Counted from the stretch's first letter, positions 15,861 to 23,988 are shown. The stretch: DNA of 64,000 nucleotides from Chryseobacterium aureum (GCF_003971235.1 NZ_CP034661.1:806001-870000), one strand, 5' to 3'. Numbers and translations are program-made. The notes: generated by a model not told the origin, from the letters alone.

Positions 15861-15908
15861 AATTTAAATATTTAAAGTGATTGGTGTGGTGTGAAGGATG
15901 TTTATGAT

Positions 15909-18047
15909 TTAAGCGTTTCTCTCCATTTCGAGATCCCAGACTCTGTGTTTAGCGATAGCGTTTATGAATTTATCGGGCTGTTTATCATCTTCCCATGTAA
16001 TAATTCCCGGATCATCATGCTGTTTTGCTGAGACATTGGAATGATGGTAAAGAGCCTGCGTATCTGCCCCGAAATAAATGGCTTTGCAGTGTTTGTAAGC
16101 TTCGTTGATAAAATGAAGCACCAGATTTTTATTTTCAGCAATCATCAGTTCTTTTACGGAATCTGCACCGGAACAGATATAAAGCGCGTCAAAACATACA
16201 CTGGCCGTATTGCTTAAGGAATGTTTCGGGGTAAGTTCTGCACCGTCATTGGTTCTTACCTGAGCAAGGCTTGGAGCAATGAGCTCCACTTTAGCTCCTT
16301 CAGCTTCCAGCTTTGTTTTGAGATCATTGAGAGCGTCGCCATCAGCACCATTGGCCATAATAAAACCTATTTTACGGGTTTTAATAGTGTCTTTTACCGT
16401 ATGTTTCATGCTTAAAGCTTCAGAAATTTTGGTTGCAGGTTCTCTTTCTTCACTCTGAAGCTCTACCATATTACTGTCTGCCGGTAAGCTCTGATTAGGC
16501 CAGTCCAGCTTTTTAACCTCAACGCCCACTTTTTCGGCAACCCTCCATGCCAGGAACGTGTCCACATATGCCAATTGCCCAACCATTCTTTCTCTGATTT
16601 CAGGACGGGTCACTTTAGACAATTCAAATATCAAAGCATTCTGAAGATGTAATTTTTCGGGTGTGGACTGGCTGTTGTAGAATAATTTAGCCTGTGAATA
16701 ATGGTCTACAAAGCTTTTACTTCTTTCTCTAACTTTTTCCCCGGAAACTCTTTCCTGCTGGGAAGCAAATCCTCCGTCAGCCATCATGGCCTGGAAAGGA
16801 CATCCGCCTCCGATAGAATTGGGTTCGTAACTTGTTTTTCCTTTAACGATCTGCTGTCTCATATGGCCGTCCCTTTGGTTATTATGAACGGTATTAATGG
16901 ATCTGTTAATCGGGATTTCATGGAAATTGGGAGATCCCAGTCTTGAAAGCTGAGTATCTGTATAGGAAAATAATCTTCCCTGCAGCAGCGGATCATTGGT
17001 GAAATCAATTCCGGGGATAATATGTCCCGGATGAAAAGCGACCTGTTCGGTTTCTGCAAAGAAATTATCAGGATTTCTGTTAAGGGTTAATGTACCTACG
17101 ATTTCCACAGGAACTTCTTCTTCCGGAACCAGTTTTGTAGGATCAAGAAGGTCAAAATCAAATGTGTGCTCATCTTCTTCAGGAATCAGCTGTACTCCAA
17201 AATCCCATTCCGGGTAATCCCCGTTTTCAATAGCTTCCCACAGGTCTCTTTTGTGAAAATCAGAATCTACGCCTGAGATAATCTGCGCCTCATTCCAGGC
17301 TACGGAATGCACTCCCAATCTGGGTTTGAAATGGAATTTTACAAAATGAACTTTTCCTTCTTCATTGATGAATTTGAAAGAATGGACACCAAAACCTTCC
17401 ATCATTCTCAGGCTTCTCGGAATGGCCCTGTCGCTCATTACCCACATAATCATGTGCATACTTTCGGGCATCAGTGATATGAAATCCCAAAAGGTGTCAT
17501 GGGCAGAAGCAGCCTGTGGGATTTCATTATCCGGCTCAGGCTTTACGGCATGTATCAGATCCGGAAATTTAATGGCATCCTGAATAAAAAATACAGGCAT
17601 ATTATTGGCTACCAGATCATAATTTCCCTCGTCGGTATAAAATTTTATTGCAAAACCTCTTACATCTCTTGCCAGGTCTGTGCTTCCTTTACTTCCTGCA
17701 ACCGTGGAAAACCTTACAAAAACCGGAGTTTCTTTTCCCAGTTCTGTTAAAAATTTGGCTTTGGTATATCCTGCCAGGCTTTTATTAAGTTTAAAAACTC
17801 CATGAGCGCCGGAGCCTCTTGCATGCACTACTCTTTCAGGAATTCTTTCATGATCGAAATGCGTAATCTTTTCTCTCAGAATAAAATCTTCCAGCAATGA
17901 AGGCCCGCGCTCTCCCGCTTTCAAAGAATCCTGGTTGTTGTTGATCTTTAAGCCCTGATTGGTGGTAAGCTTTTCATTTTCATTAGAAGTACTGTGTACA
18001 TCCAGCTGTTCTGCTTTTTTACTAGGTTCGTTAGTTTTCATATTCAT
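15909..18047 (-). CDS. katE: large-subunit monofunctional catalase (HPII/KatE type)
   Basis: A 712-residue catalase, the length of clade 2 enzymes with an extra C-terminal domain. Active-site histidine H75 is in [12 protein letters not shown], catalytic N149 in [11 protein letters not shown], and the heme-ligand tyrosine Y362 in RLFSYTDTQ. Residues about 560-700 form a flavodoxin/DJ-1-like domain ([27 protein letters not shown]). It removes hydrogen peroxide in the cytoplasm. No signal peptide is present. Neighbours (ferritin-like DUF892, KGG protein, CinA, ADH) parallel the stationary-phase stress genes of other bacteria. Confidence 0.95.
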   Translation of the reverse strand: MNMKTNEPSKKAEQLDVHSTSNENEKLTTNQGLKINNNQDSLKAGERGPSLLEDFILREKITHFDHERIPERVVHARGSGAHGVFKLNKSLAGYTKAKFLTELGKETPVFVRFSTVAGSKGSTDLARDVRGFAIKFYTDEGNYDLVANNMPVFFIQDAIKFPDLIHAVKPEPDNEIPQAASAHDTFWDFISLMPESMHMIMWVMSDRAIPRSLRMMEGFGVHSFKFINEEGKVHFVKFHFKPRLGVHSVAWNEAQIISGVDSDFHKRDLWEAIENGDYPEWDFGVQLIPEEDEHTFDFDLLDPTKLVPEEEVPVEIVGTLTLNRNPDNFFAETEQVAFHPGHIIPGIDFTNDPLLQGRLFSYTDTQLSRLGSPNFHEIPINRSINTVHNNQRDGHMRQQIVKGKTSYEPNSIGGGCPFQAMMADGGFASQQERVSGEKVRERSKSFVDHYSQAKLFYNSQSTPEKLHLQNALIFELSKVTRPEIRERMVGQLAYVDTFLAWRVAEKVGVEVKKLDWPNQSLPADSNMVELQSEEREPATKISEALSMKHTVKDTIKTRKIGFIMANGADGDALNDLKTKLEAEGAKVELIAPSLAQVRTNDGAELTPKHSLSNTASVCFDALYICSGADSVKELMIAENKNLVLHFINEAYKHCKAIYFGADTQALYHHSNVSAKQHDDPGIITWEDDKQPDKFINAIAKHRVWDLEMERNA

Positions 18048-18103
18048 AATCTTTTTGTGGTTGGTATATTTTAAAAACAGTTCAATAAGCGGATACTTCG
18101 GAA

Positions 18104-18481
18104 TTAATCTGTTTTATTCTCCAGGATTTCCAGAAGCCGGATGATGTATTCTTCTTCTTTCAGCACTTTATAATAAGCCGTTTTAGCATACAGGCTGAAA
18201 GCAGGAGATTCAAATCTTATTTCATGATCCTCACCTGCTGTTTCCGTTGTGTTTTTGGTATGAAACTCACGGATATTAAGGATATATTCTTCCATATAAG
18301 TATCTATTACTCCTTTCAGAACTTCACAGGTAGCATTGTTTTTAATCTTTTCCAAAGACTTGATCAGAAAAGCGGTAACTCCGTAAGAATTGATAATGGG
18401 TGGAAATAAAGATGCATTTTCCAATGCATTATTCTTATCGTTTAATCCGGAATTTTGCAACGTATCGTTTTCAAATGTCAT
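18104..18481 (-). CDS. uncharacterized helical protein of the stress block
   Basis: A 125-residue protein from the ATG at 18481; an in-frame TTG at 18487 adds two residues and is less likely. No signal peptide, mostly helical, with a low-complexity Asn/Asp N-terminus and a conserved-looking core (GVTAFLIKSLEKIKNNATC, then SPAFSLYAKTAYYKVLKEEEYIIRLLEIL). No family recognised. It is 56 bases upstream of catalase and 15 downstream of the split gene, same strand, so it is probably part of their transcript. Confidence 0.6.
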   Translation of the reverse strand: MTFENDTLQNSGLNDKNNALENASLFPPIINSYGVTAFLIKSLEKIKNNATCEVLKGVIDTYMEEYILNIREFHTKNTTETAGEDHEIRFESPAFSLYAKTAYYKVLKEEEYIIRLLEILENKTD

Positions 18482-18676
18482 ATTCAAAAAATGGTATTAG
18501 TTATGGGAAGCTTTCAAATATTGTTCAAAATAATGAAGGTCATTTTTATCTTTTATGGATAAATAAAACATGATCTGTTCCGGTTCTTTTAATCCGATGC
18601 TGCCGAAAGAGTCGAAATGAGCAATTAATGCCTGTATATTTTCAATATCAATATCTTTCAGAATAATAAATAAACT

Positions 18677-18701
18677 ACCCCGAGGCAAGCCTCGAGGTAT
18701 T
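18677..18701. repeat. IS200 end hairpin (3' side of tnpA)
   Basis: Contains CGAGGCAAGCCTCG, a perfect six-base-arm hairpin, and is identical to 19220-19244. It is the probable right-end recognition hairpin for TnpA. Confidence 0.75.
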
Positions 18702-18703
18702 GG

Positions 18704-19153
18704 TCAATCCCATAGCTTGAGTTGTTCGCCGTGGATTTTTTTATATTCTTTTTCTTTTCCTTGATTTTCAATATACTTCCGTATAACATCTTTATTTCCA
18801 TATTGACCAACAGTATTAACATAATAACCGCTCGTCCATAAATTCCCTCCCCATAAAATCCTTTTTATTTCTGGATGATTTTTAAATAACTCTCGTGCGC
18901 TCAAACTTTTTATAATCGTTACTAACTTGGAAACTGACATGCTTGGAACACTTTGAACTAAAAAATGAACATGATCCGACTCATATCCAATCTCTACAAA
19001 TTGAACTTCGTAACGTTCTGAAATTCCAACACAAATGAATTGAAGACTCTCTCCTATCTCTTTTGTTAAAACTTCTCTCCTATATTTCATTGGAAAAACC
19101 AAATGGTATAAAAGCAAGCTCTTATTGTGTCTTTTGTAAATATGCTCATCCAC
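18704..19153 (-). CDS. tnpA: IS200/IS605 family Y1 (HUH) transposase TnpA
   Basis: A 149-residue HUH endonuclease of complete length. The HUH motif is H61-V-H63 in DHVHFLVQ, and the catalytic tyrosine is Y127 in IRKYIENQ, on the expected C-terminal helix. It starts with GTG opposite 19151-19153; no nearer in-frame ATG exists. The usual fold features are present (YHLVFPMKYRR near the start, LWGGNLWTSGYYVNTVG before the tyrosine helix). It ends three bases from the end hairpin. No motif is missing, so the element may still be active. Confidence 0.93.
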   Translation of the reverse strand: MDEHIYKRHNKSLLLYHLVFPMKYRREVLTKEIGESLQFICVGISERYEVQFVEIGYESDHVHFLVQSVPSMSVSKLVTIIKSLSARELFKNHPEIKRILWGGNLWTSGYYVNTVGQYGNKDVIRKYIENQGKEKEYKKIHGEQLKLWD

Positions 19154-19219
19154 AGATCAAATTTACACTTTTTCAAAGTGTTATGAAAAACCCTCCGTTT
19201 TTCAAACTTTTCCGCTTTG

Positions 19220-19244
19220 ACCCCGAGGCAAGCCTCGAGGTATT
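19220..19244. repeat. IS200 end hairpin (5' side of tnpA)
   Basis: Second copy of the 25-base sequence found at 18677-18701, in the same orientation, with core CGAGGC-AA-GCCTCG. It is the probable left-end hairpin next to the flank GAAGAGAAT on the minus strand. Confidence 0.75.
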
Positions 19245-19399
19245 CTCTTCGAATAAAAGAAAAATATTTTCCTTGATCTCCTTGGCATAGATTGCGGCTC
19301 CGTCTTCGAAACACGTCCCTGTATGGGCTACTTTTACAAAGTCTTTGTGTCTCAATGTTTTTATTATTTTCTCACCGTCCATATATTTTGATTTCTTGG

Positions 19400-19440
19400 T
19401 TAAAATAAGCCATATAGAACAAGCTATATGGCTTATTACT
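19400..19440 (-). terminator. perfect 14-bp hairpin after the DUF892 gene
   Basis: AATAAGCCATATAG (19404-19417) pairs exactly with CTATATGGCTTATT (19424-19437) around a six-base loop. On the minus strand it is followed by TTAACC rather than a clean T run, so it may be a partial terminator or an RNA-stability hairpin between DUF892 and the split gene. Confidence 0.6.
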
Positions 19441-19447
19441 GTATATT

Positions 19448-20035
19448 TTAATCTTCCTGTTCTGCATCAAAATTGATGGATGTTTCTGCAATATCGGTAA
19501 GATGCGAATCCGTATCCTCTTCTTCCTGAAGTGTTCTTTCAAGGAGATCGGCAGCTTTATCATGTCCCATCGTAATGGCAAGCTGGGCCAGACCGCCATA
19601 AGTGGCTATTTCGTAATGTTCTACTTTCTGTGCTGCAATGATTAATGCAACATCTCTTGTTGCCGAGCCGTCTTCTGTTGACTTGATCACTTCTTCCCCT
19701 TCTTCAATAATGCCCTTTATAGCCTTGCATTCTTTCTTTTCGGGCTTTTCGTCAATAAGCTGGAAAACTTTTTCCAGACGTTTAACGTGTTTCTGGGTCT
19801 GAAGGTGGTGGTCTTCAAAAGCATCTTTCAGTTCTTCTGCGGTAGCGGATTCCTGCATTTTTTCCAATGCTTCAAGAATGGCGTTTTCCGCATAATAAAT
19901 GTCTTTAAGTGCACTTACAAAGAACTTATGAAGGGGTGAATTTTTCATTTCATCCTCATTGATATTTACTTTGTCTGCCGTTTCCTTTTTGTTGGCAGGA
20001 ACTGCACGGTCTGTTTCTAAAATCTTATTTGGCAT
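19448..20035 (-). CDS. ferritin-like DUF892 (YciE/YciF) stress protein
   Basis: A 195-residue four-helix protein of the DUF892 family. It has HKFFVSALKDIYYAENAILEAL near 32-53, DHHLQTQKHVKRLEKVFQ near 75-92, EHYEIATYGGLAQLA near 130-144, and DLLERTLQEEEDTDSHL near 152-168. The Glu and His residues are placed as in di-iron ferritin-like bundles. YciF relatives respond to osmotic or stationary stress. A charged N-terminal extension of about 28 residues precedes the domain. It lies between the KGG-repeat protein and the split gene, reminiscent of the yciG-yciF arrangement in enterobacteria. Confidence 0.92.
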   Translation of the reverse strand: MPNKILETDRAVPANKKETADKVNINEDEMKNSPLHKFFVSALKDIYYAENAILEALEKMQESATAEELKDAFEDHHLQTQKHVKRLEKVFQLIDEKPEKKECKAIKGIIEEGEEVIKSTEDGSATRDVALIIAAQKVEHYEIATYGGLAQLAITMGHDKAADLLERTLQEEEDTDSHLTDIAETSINFDAEQED

Positions 20036-20055
20036 GGTGTGAATGGTGTTTATAT

Positions 20056-20102
20056 TAAAAAAGGGATTACCTCTTTACATATCGCTAAAGAGGCAATCCT
20101 GG
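20056..20102 (-). terminator. terminator between KGG protein and DUF892 genes
   Basis: On the minus strand AGGATTgCCTCTTTA pairs with TAAAGAGGtAATCCC and is followed by TTTTTT. It should end most of the KGG transcript, with DUF892 read through or using its own start. Confidence 0.75.
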
Positions 20103-20110
20103 AAAAAGAA

Positions 20111-20896
20111 TTATGAATTACGTCTGCCTCCGAATCCGGAACGACCTGAAGATCTTCCGCCTCCGTGGGATGCCTGTCCGCCCATTCTGGCAATTCTTGT
20201 ACGCTCTGCCTTGCTCATGGCTGCAAAACCTCTTCTTGAACTGCCGGAACCGGAACTGGAATTACGACCCGAACTATTCCCGTTATTATTTCCTGATCTT
20301 GAATCAGATCCTCCCCGTCCGGAATTTGAACCGGAATTTGAAGACCTTCCGCCTCCATGAGAAGCCTGGCCTCCCATTCTGGCAATTCTTGTTCTTTCAG
20401 CCTGGCTCATAGAGGCAAACCCTCTCTTTGAAGTACCATTTCCTGATGATGACCTGCCTCTTCCGCGTGAGCCGGATCCCGAGCCGGAATTGGAACGTCC
20501 ACGAGAACTGCCGCCGGAGCTGTTTCCACGCGATCCTCCTCTGCCGGAAGTAAATCTTCCCTGGCTGTCTCTTTGCTGATTTCCGTTTCCGCTTCTGGAA
20601 CCGCTTCTTCCTCCACTGCGGCCTCTCTGATCATCATCATCATCATAGTCTTCTTCGTCATCTTCATCATATTCATCGTCATCATATTCATCATATTCAT
20701 CTTCATCATAATCATCATCGTCGTTATTCTCATTATCAAAATAATTTTCATATTCTGAAAAATCGTCGTCATAATCTTCATCTCTGGTGGCATCATTGAA
20801 ACCATGGTCATATCCTAATTGGTATACTTCTTCAAGGTTTTCGGGCGAATGCGAACGTCCTCTTAAACTGCTGTTTCTTGAATTTCTAGTGTTCAT
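20111..20896 (-). CDS. KGG-repeat stress protein with acidic and Ser/Gly/Arg-rich regions
   Basis: A 261-residue protein from the ATG at 20896; the tracked frame extends upstream, but MNTRNSRNSS is the natural start. Residues about 38-90 are almost all Asp, Glu, Asn and Tyr. Residues 90-155 and 185-220 are Gly/Ser/Arg/Asn low complexity. Two KGG (YciG/con-10-like) motifs at about 158-181 and 222-245 share RGFA(S/A)MS(Q/K)AERTR and MGGQASHGGG. KGG proteins are stress-induced and intrinsically disordered. The combined acidic tract and two KGG copies are unusual. Cytoplasmic, no signal peptide. Confidence 0.82.
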   Translation of the reverse strand: MNTRNSRNSSLRGRSHSPENLEEVYQLGYDHGFNDATRDEDYDDDFSEYENYFDNENNDDDDYDEDEYDEYDDDEYDEDDEEDYDDDDDQRGRSGGRSGSRSGNGNQQRDSQGRFTSGRGGSRGNSSGGSSRGRSNSGSGSGSRGRGRSSSGNGTSKRGFASMSQAERTRIARMGGQASHGGGRSSNSGSNSGRGGSDSRSGNNNGNSSGRNSSSGSGSSRRGFAAMSKAERTRIARMGGQASHGGGRSSGRSGFGGRRNS

Positions 20897-21091
20897 AACT
20901 GAATTTTTTATATTAATATTTAGTGATGGGTATTGCAGTCCGTGACTAGTATTAGACGGCAATAATTGAGTGTCGGTAATGTTAGAATGATTGATAAAAG
21001 CAAAATGCTTTTTGCGTGCCTTTTACTAAGGGCTTAAGAATTGTGTAGAAGAATTATATTTCAAATTTACATCATAACAAATCATTTTTTT

Positions 21092-21105
21092 ATGACCTGA
21101 GTCAT
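21092..21105. promoter_or_regulatory. Crp/Fnr-like palindrome upstream of the KGG gene
   Basis: ATGAC-CTGA-GTCAT is a perfect dyad inside TTATGACCTGAGTCATGTTAATGC. A near copy, TTATGACTTAAATCATAATGC, occurs at 22996-23016 ahead of the TDT lipoprotein gene. It lies between the 3' end of one Crp/Fnr gene and the KGG gene. Confidence 0.4.
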
Positions 21106-21116
21106 GTTAATGCATA

Positions 21117-21731
21117 TTAATATAAAATTTTGCGGTCTTTTAAATCCAGCATACCTTCTTTTTGCATTTTCTTTAAAGTTCGGATCACAGTTTCTACACG
21201 AAGCCCAACCAGATTGGCAAGCTGCTGTCTTGTAAACTCAATAGGAAAACACTTGTGGCAGTCTTCATCATGATAGCTCTTAAGATAATCTAATAAAGCT
21301 CTCAATCTTTGCACAGGATTTTGAGAAGCCATACTCTGCATCATTTTAAGCTTATAAAAAATTTCCTGAGAAAGGCACGCATTCATTTCCAGAGAAAGGT
21401 CCGGATGCTGGCTGAGCATTTCAAAGAAATTATTTTTCGGAAGTCTGATAATTCTGCAGTCTTCAAGGCATATGGCATTAATAGGATAATTCTGATTGAG
21501 GAAAAGCATTGCTTCGCCAAAACTTTGTTTTCTGCCCAAAATATTATGAATGAATTCTTTTCCGTCTTCATTATAATTGTTAAGCTTTACTTTTCCTGCA
21601 ACAATCTGAAAATAATAAAGGGCATGATCCTCTTCTTTAAAAACAATTTCACGTTTCTTGTAATTCTTTTCTTCTCCTCCGAATGAGTACAGGAGACTTT
21701 CAGCAATATTCATACAGCTTATTGTTTTCAT
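21117..21731 (-). CDS. Crp/Fnr family transcriptional regulator
   Basis: From the ATG at 21731 a 204-residue protein; the longer frame from 21818 would overlap the upstream gene's stop and adds a non-family hydrophobic leader. Cyclic-nucleotide-binding fold about residues 15-115, without the canonical cAMP arginine-serine pair. The C-terminal winged helix is about 135-204, with EFTRQQLANLVGLRVETVIRTLKKM as recognition unit. No Fnr-type cysteine cluster is visible. It is a close paralog of the gene just upstream (21793-22389): both share IVxGxVKLNNYNExGKEFIxNIL and end DRKILY or NRKILY. Effector unknown. Confidence 0.9.
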   Translation of the reverse strand: MKTISCMNIAESLLYSFGGEEKNYKKREIVFKEEDHALYYFQIVAGKVKLNNYNEDGKEFIHNILGRKQSFGEAMLFLNQNYPINAICLEDCRIIRLPKNNFFEMLSQHPDLSLEMNACLSQEIFYKLKMMQSMASQNPVQRLRALLDYLKSYHDEDCHKCFPIEFTRQQLANLVGLRVETVIRTLKKMQKEGMLDLKDRKILY

Positions 21732-21792
21732 AGCTTTAATGGATTTTAAGAAAGAAAGAAAAAGACAAAAAATATACCTAAAATGATTTTTT

Positions 21793-22389
21793 TTAGTATA
21801 AAATTTTACGGTTTTCAATTCTCAAAATTTTATCCCTTTCCATATGTTTAATGGTTCTTATCGCAGTTTCTACGCAAAGCCCAGTAAGGCTGGCCATTTG
21901 CTGTCTTGTTAATGGAATCAAAAATGAATAGGGACTCAGATCCTTTTGAAAGCTTTTAAGGTAATCCATCAGTCCCCTAAGCCTTATAGAGGGATTTTGT
22001 GATGAAAGATTCTGCATCATGATGAATTTATAATAAAGCCGTTCAGAAAGATAGCTGCTGACCTCCATGTATAATTCCGGAGATTGGTTCAGCAAATTAA
22101 AAAATAGTGATTTATGAAGCCTCAGAATACTGCATTCTGTGATAGCTTCAGCATTCATAGGATAAGGTTTATCTATGAAAAGAATAGACTCTCCGCAGCT
22201 TTCACCGGCGGATAAGATATTCTGAATGAATTCTTTTCCCTCCTCATTGTAATTATTGAGTTTCACCTCTCCTGTAACAATCTGGTAATAATAATTAGGA
22301 GTATCACCTTCAAAAAATATTGTTTCTGAAGGGATATAATGTCTCGTTTCTGCTCCCGCTGAAATCAAAATGTTTTCGTCGATAACCAT
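21793..22389 (-). CDS. Crp/Fnr family transcriptional regulator (tandem paralog)
   Basis: A 198-residue protein with N-terminal cNMP-binding fold (YYQIVTGEVKLNNYNEEGKEFIQNIL at about 29-54) and C-terminal winged helix (PLTRQQMASLTGLCVETAIRTIKHM, about 165-189). It lies about 60 bases upstream of its paralog on the same strand, a clear tandem duplication. The AT-rich 309-base region upstream holds its promoter; no other gene is visible there. Position between the KGG gene and a stress-type lipoprotein suggests it controls the block, which is inference. Confidence 0.9.
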   Translation of the reverse strand: MVIDENILISAGAETRHYIPSETIFFEGDTPNYYYQIVTGEVKLNNYNEEGKEFIQNILSAGESCGESILFIDKPYPMNAEAITECSILRLHKSLFFNLLNQSPELYMEVSSYLSERLYYKFIMMQNLSSQNPSIRLRGLMDYLKSFQKDLSPYSFLIPLTRQQMASLTGLCVETAIRTIKHMERDKILRIENRKILY

Positions 22390-22635
22390 AATAGTTGTTT
22401 TTGGTGTTGTTTTCTTCTTCTCCTCTTCTTAGTCTTAGTAAAAATATCATTGGGAACTGACATTTATATGTATGCAAAAATCACACCTTGGACATTGTTT
22501 TAAACGTTAAAATAAGTTAAAATAATTATCAATTTAAATCATAATTACATTTATTTATTAATTATTACTATCATAAATGCAAATAAATTGATTTTTCGAT
22601 ACCACATTTTAAAACCGTGGTTTTCATACTATGCA
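22390..22635. other. AT-rich intergenic region upstream of the Crp/Fnr pair
   Basis: No coding frame is supported. The region is very AT-rich, with an AACGTT centre at 22502-22507 flanked by A/T (TTTTAAACGTTAAAA). It must contain the promoter of the minus-strand regulator at 22389, but no clear TAnnTTTG could be fixed. Confidence 0.4.
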
Positions 22636-22675
22636 AGAAAAATAAACCCGCTGCCTTAGACAAAAACGGGTTTTT
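22636..22675 (-). terminator. terminator of the TDT-repeat lipoprotein gene
   Basis: AAACCCG (22644-22650) pairs with CGGGTTT (22667-22673) and has T-rich sequence on both sides. On the minus strand it follows the lipoprotein stop at 22699. Confidence 0.65.
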
Positions 22676-22698
22676 CACGAAAATAACAGAGAATGCTG

Positions 22699-22941
22699 CT
22701 ATTTTTTTGTAGTTTTATTTTTATGGGTTTTTACAGTGTCCATCGTATTTTTTGAGGAAACTGTATCAGTACGTATTGTATCTGTTGTAACCGGAGGCAT
22801 AGGCGCGACACCGGAAACTGTATCGGTTCTCATTGTATCAGTCACGACAGTATCAGTAGTAACGGAAGTTTCTGTTCTGTTTTCTTTTTTACAACTCAGA
22901 ACGATAGCTCCTATAAACAGGATTGGAATGATGAATTTCAT
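22699..22941 (-). CDS. small lipoprotein with TDT repeats
   Basis: An 80-residue protein. The signal peptide ends in lipobox VLSC (cysteine 17), followed by KKENRTE. The mature part is built from Thr-Asp-Thr units (TDTVVTDTMRTDTV, then TTDTIRTDTVSS) with a short proline patch, and ends in a Lys-rich tail. It looks intrinsically disordered and is exported to a membrane. Function unknown. It starts 55 bases downstream of a Crp/Fnr-like dyad and has its own terminator. Confidence 0.75.
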   Translation of the reverse strand: MKFIIPILFIGAIVLSCKKENRTETSVTTDTVVTDTMRTDTVSGVAPMPPVTTDTIRTDTVSSKNTMDTVKTHKNKTTKK

Positions 22942-22995
22942 AATGGTATATTTTGTGGTGATGTTTCAAAAATAGACTATTATGACACTGTTTTC

Positions 22996-23013
22996 TTATG
23001 ACTTAAATCATAA
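22996..23013. promoter_or_regulatory. Crp/Fnr-like palindrome upstream of the TDT lipoprotein
   Basis: TTATGA-CTTAAA-TCATAA is a six-base-arm dyad followed by TGC. It closely resembles the dyad at 21092-21105 and lies 55 bases ahead of the lipoprotein start at 22941. Confidence 0.4.
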
Positions 23014-23027
23014 TGCTTTATTTTTGA

Positions 23028-23912
23028 TTATTTTGCAAACTTCTTGGTTCCCGCAACACAGAGGATTACTCCTACCGTTACCCCCACCATTCCCATACTT
23101 ACCTGCTCATGAAGAAGCCATGCTGCCAGTGCCAAACCAAAAAATGGCTGAAGGAGCTGTAGCTGGCCTACTGTAGCAATACCTCCCTGTGCCAGCCCTT
23201 TATACCAAAATATAAAGCCAATAAACATACTGAACAGAGAAATATAAGCCAGTCCAAACCAGCCCTGAAAACTGACATTCTGAATATCCTCAGGAAAATA
23301 GATAAAAAATAAAGGAATCATAACAGGCAATGCCAGTACCAAAGCCCAGGAAATCACCTGCCATCCTCCCAGCGTTTTAGACAGCCTGGCGCCTTCAGCA
23401 TACCCCATACCGCATAATATAACTGCAAGAAGCATCAGAAGGTCACCTACAGGAGAAGCTGATATTCCCTGTGAAACAGCATACCCAATTACAAGAAGAC
23501 TTCCTACAATGGAAAACAGCCAGAATACGGGATGAGGCCTTTCCCCCCCGCGCAAAACACCAAAGATTGCTGTAGCTAAAGGAAGCATTCCCAGAAATAC
23601 AATAGAATGTGCCGAAGTAAGATATTGAAGAGCCAATGCAGAAAGAAGCGGAAAGCCTACCACACAGCCAAGGGAAACCAGAAACAATGGCAGCAGATCT
23701 TTCTTAACAGGGCGTTTCTCTTTGCCTAACCATAATACGATAAGCGCCAACACTCCCGCTACTGCTGCACGAACGATCGTTACGAAAGTAGGGCTCATTT
23801 CCATTACAGCTAATTTGGTAGCGGGCAGTCCGCCACTGAATAGCACTACGCCAATAAAACCATTGATCCAGCCACTTATATTTTCATCTTTTGATAATTG
23901 TTTTGTCATCAT
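23028..23912 (-). CDS. EamA/DMT family transporter
   Basis: About 294 residues with ten hydrophobic helices arranged as two EamA repeats (about 10-140 and 150-290). Typical features are GFIGVVLFSGGLPATKLAVMEMSPTFVTIVRAAVAG at the start and PFFGLALAAWLLHEQVSMGMVGVTVGVILCVAGT at the end. The frame opens at TTG 23921, but ATGs at 23912 and 23909 are better starts, following -7 element TAATTTTG (complement of 23938-23945). It is a likely exporter of a metabolite or amino acid in the inner membrane. Divergent from a MocR regulator that probably controls it. Confidence 0.9.
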   Translation of the reverse strand: MMTKQLSKDENISGWINGFIGVVLFSGGLPATKLAVMEMSPTFVTIVRAAVAGVLALIVLWLGKEKRPVKKDLLPLFLVSLGCVVGFPLLSALALQYLTSAHSIVFLGMLPLATAIFGVLRGGERPHPVFWLFSIVGSLLVIGYAVSQGISASPVGDLLMLLAVILCGMGYAEGARLSKTLGGWQVISWALVLALPVMIPLFFIYFPEDIQNVSFQGWFGLAYISLFSMFIGFIFWYKGLAQGGIATVGQLQLLQPFFGLALAAWLLHEQVSMGMVGVTVGVILCVAGTKKFAK

Positions 23913-23937
23913 TTTATTCAAGCTTTAGTTGATGGTT

Positions 23938-23988
23938 CAAAATTAGAAAGGATAATTAGATAAACACAGTATCAGTTTTGTATATTTG
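23938..23988. promoter_or_regulatory. divergent promoters of the EamA and MocR genes
   Basis: The minus strand has TAATTTTG at the complement of 23938-23945; the plus strand has TATATTTG at 23981-23988. Both fit the TAnnTTTG -7 consensus, and their spacing lets one MocR dimer cover both. Confidence 0.55.

Larger units (their letters stand above)
18677..19241 (-). mobile_element. IS200/IS605-family insertion element (about 565 bp, tnpA only)
   Basis: Both ends carry the same hairpin-forming sequence: plus-strand copies at 18677-18701 and 19220-19244 are identical over 25 bases and fold as CGAGGC-AA-GCCTCG. Between them lies a single Y1 transposase gene. Subterminal hairpins and tnpA alone fit IS200-type single-strand transposition, which makes no target duplication. 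Exact ends are inferred from the restored reading frame and could shift by about three bases. The element has no tnpB. Confidence 0.85.
18497..19382 (-). pseudogene. small stress-block gene split by IS200-type element
   Basis: The 5' part starts at the ATG opposite 19380-19382 and gives 47 codons (MDGEKIIKTL... to IFLLFEEN) before the element begins near 19241. The 3' part resumes at 18676 as SLFIILKDIDIENIQALI... and gives 59 residues to the stop at 18497. Joining 19242 directly to 18676 leaves one uninterrupted 106-residue frame with no stop or shift. Within the insertion the 5' frame reads on through element sequence to a stop at 19173. The family is unknown; a TGTCFEDGAAIYAKEI segment precedes the break. 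It lies between DUF892 and catalase. Confidence 0.8.

Noticed and set aside
18677..19244. Direct repeats at the IS200 ends as a 25-base target-site duplication
   Set aside because: IS200-type elements do not duplicate their target, the repeat itself forms the end hairpin, and keeping one copy leaves a stop in the interrupted frame.
20407..20811. Methionine-rich and isoleucine-rich long frames over the KGG gene
   Set aside because: They are out-of-frame readings of the GAT/GAA repeat DNA of the acidic tract and have no start context.
21732..21818. Upstream extension of the second Crp/Fnr gene
   Set aside because: It would overlap the stop of its paralog and add a hydrophobic leader not found in the family; ATG 21731 is preferred.
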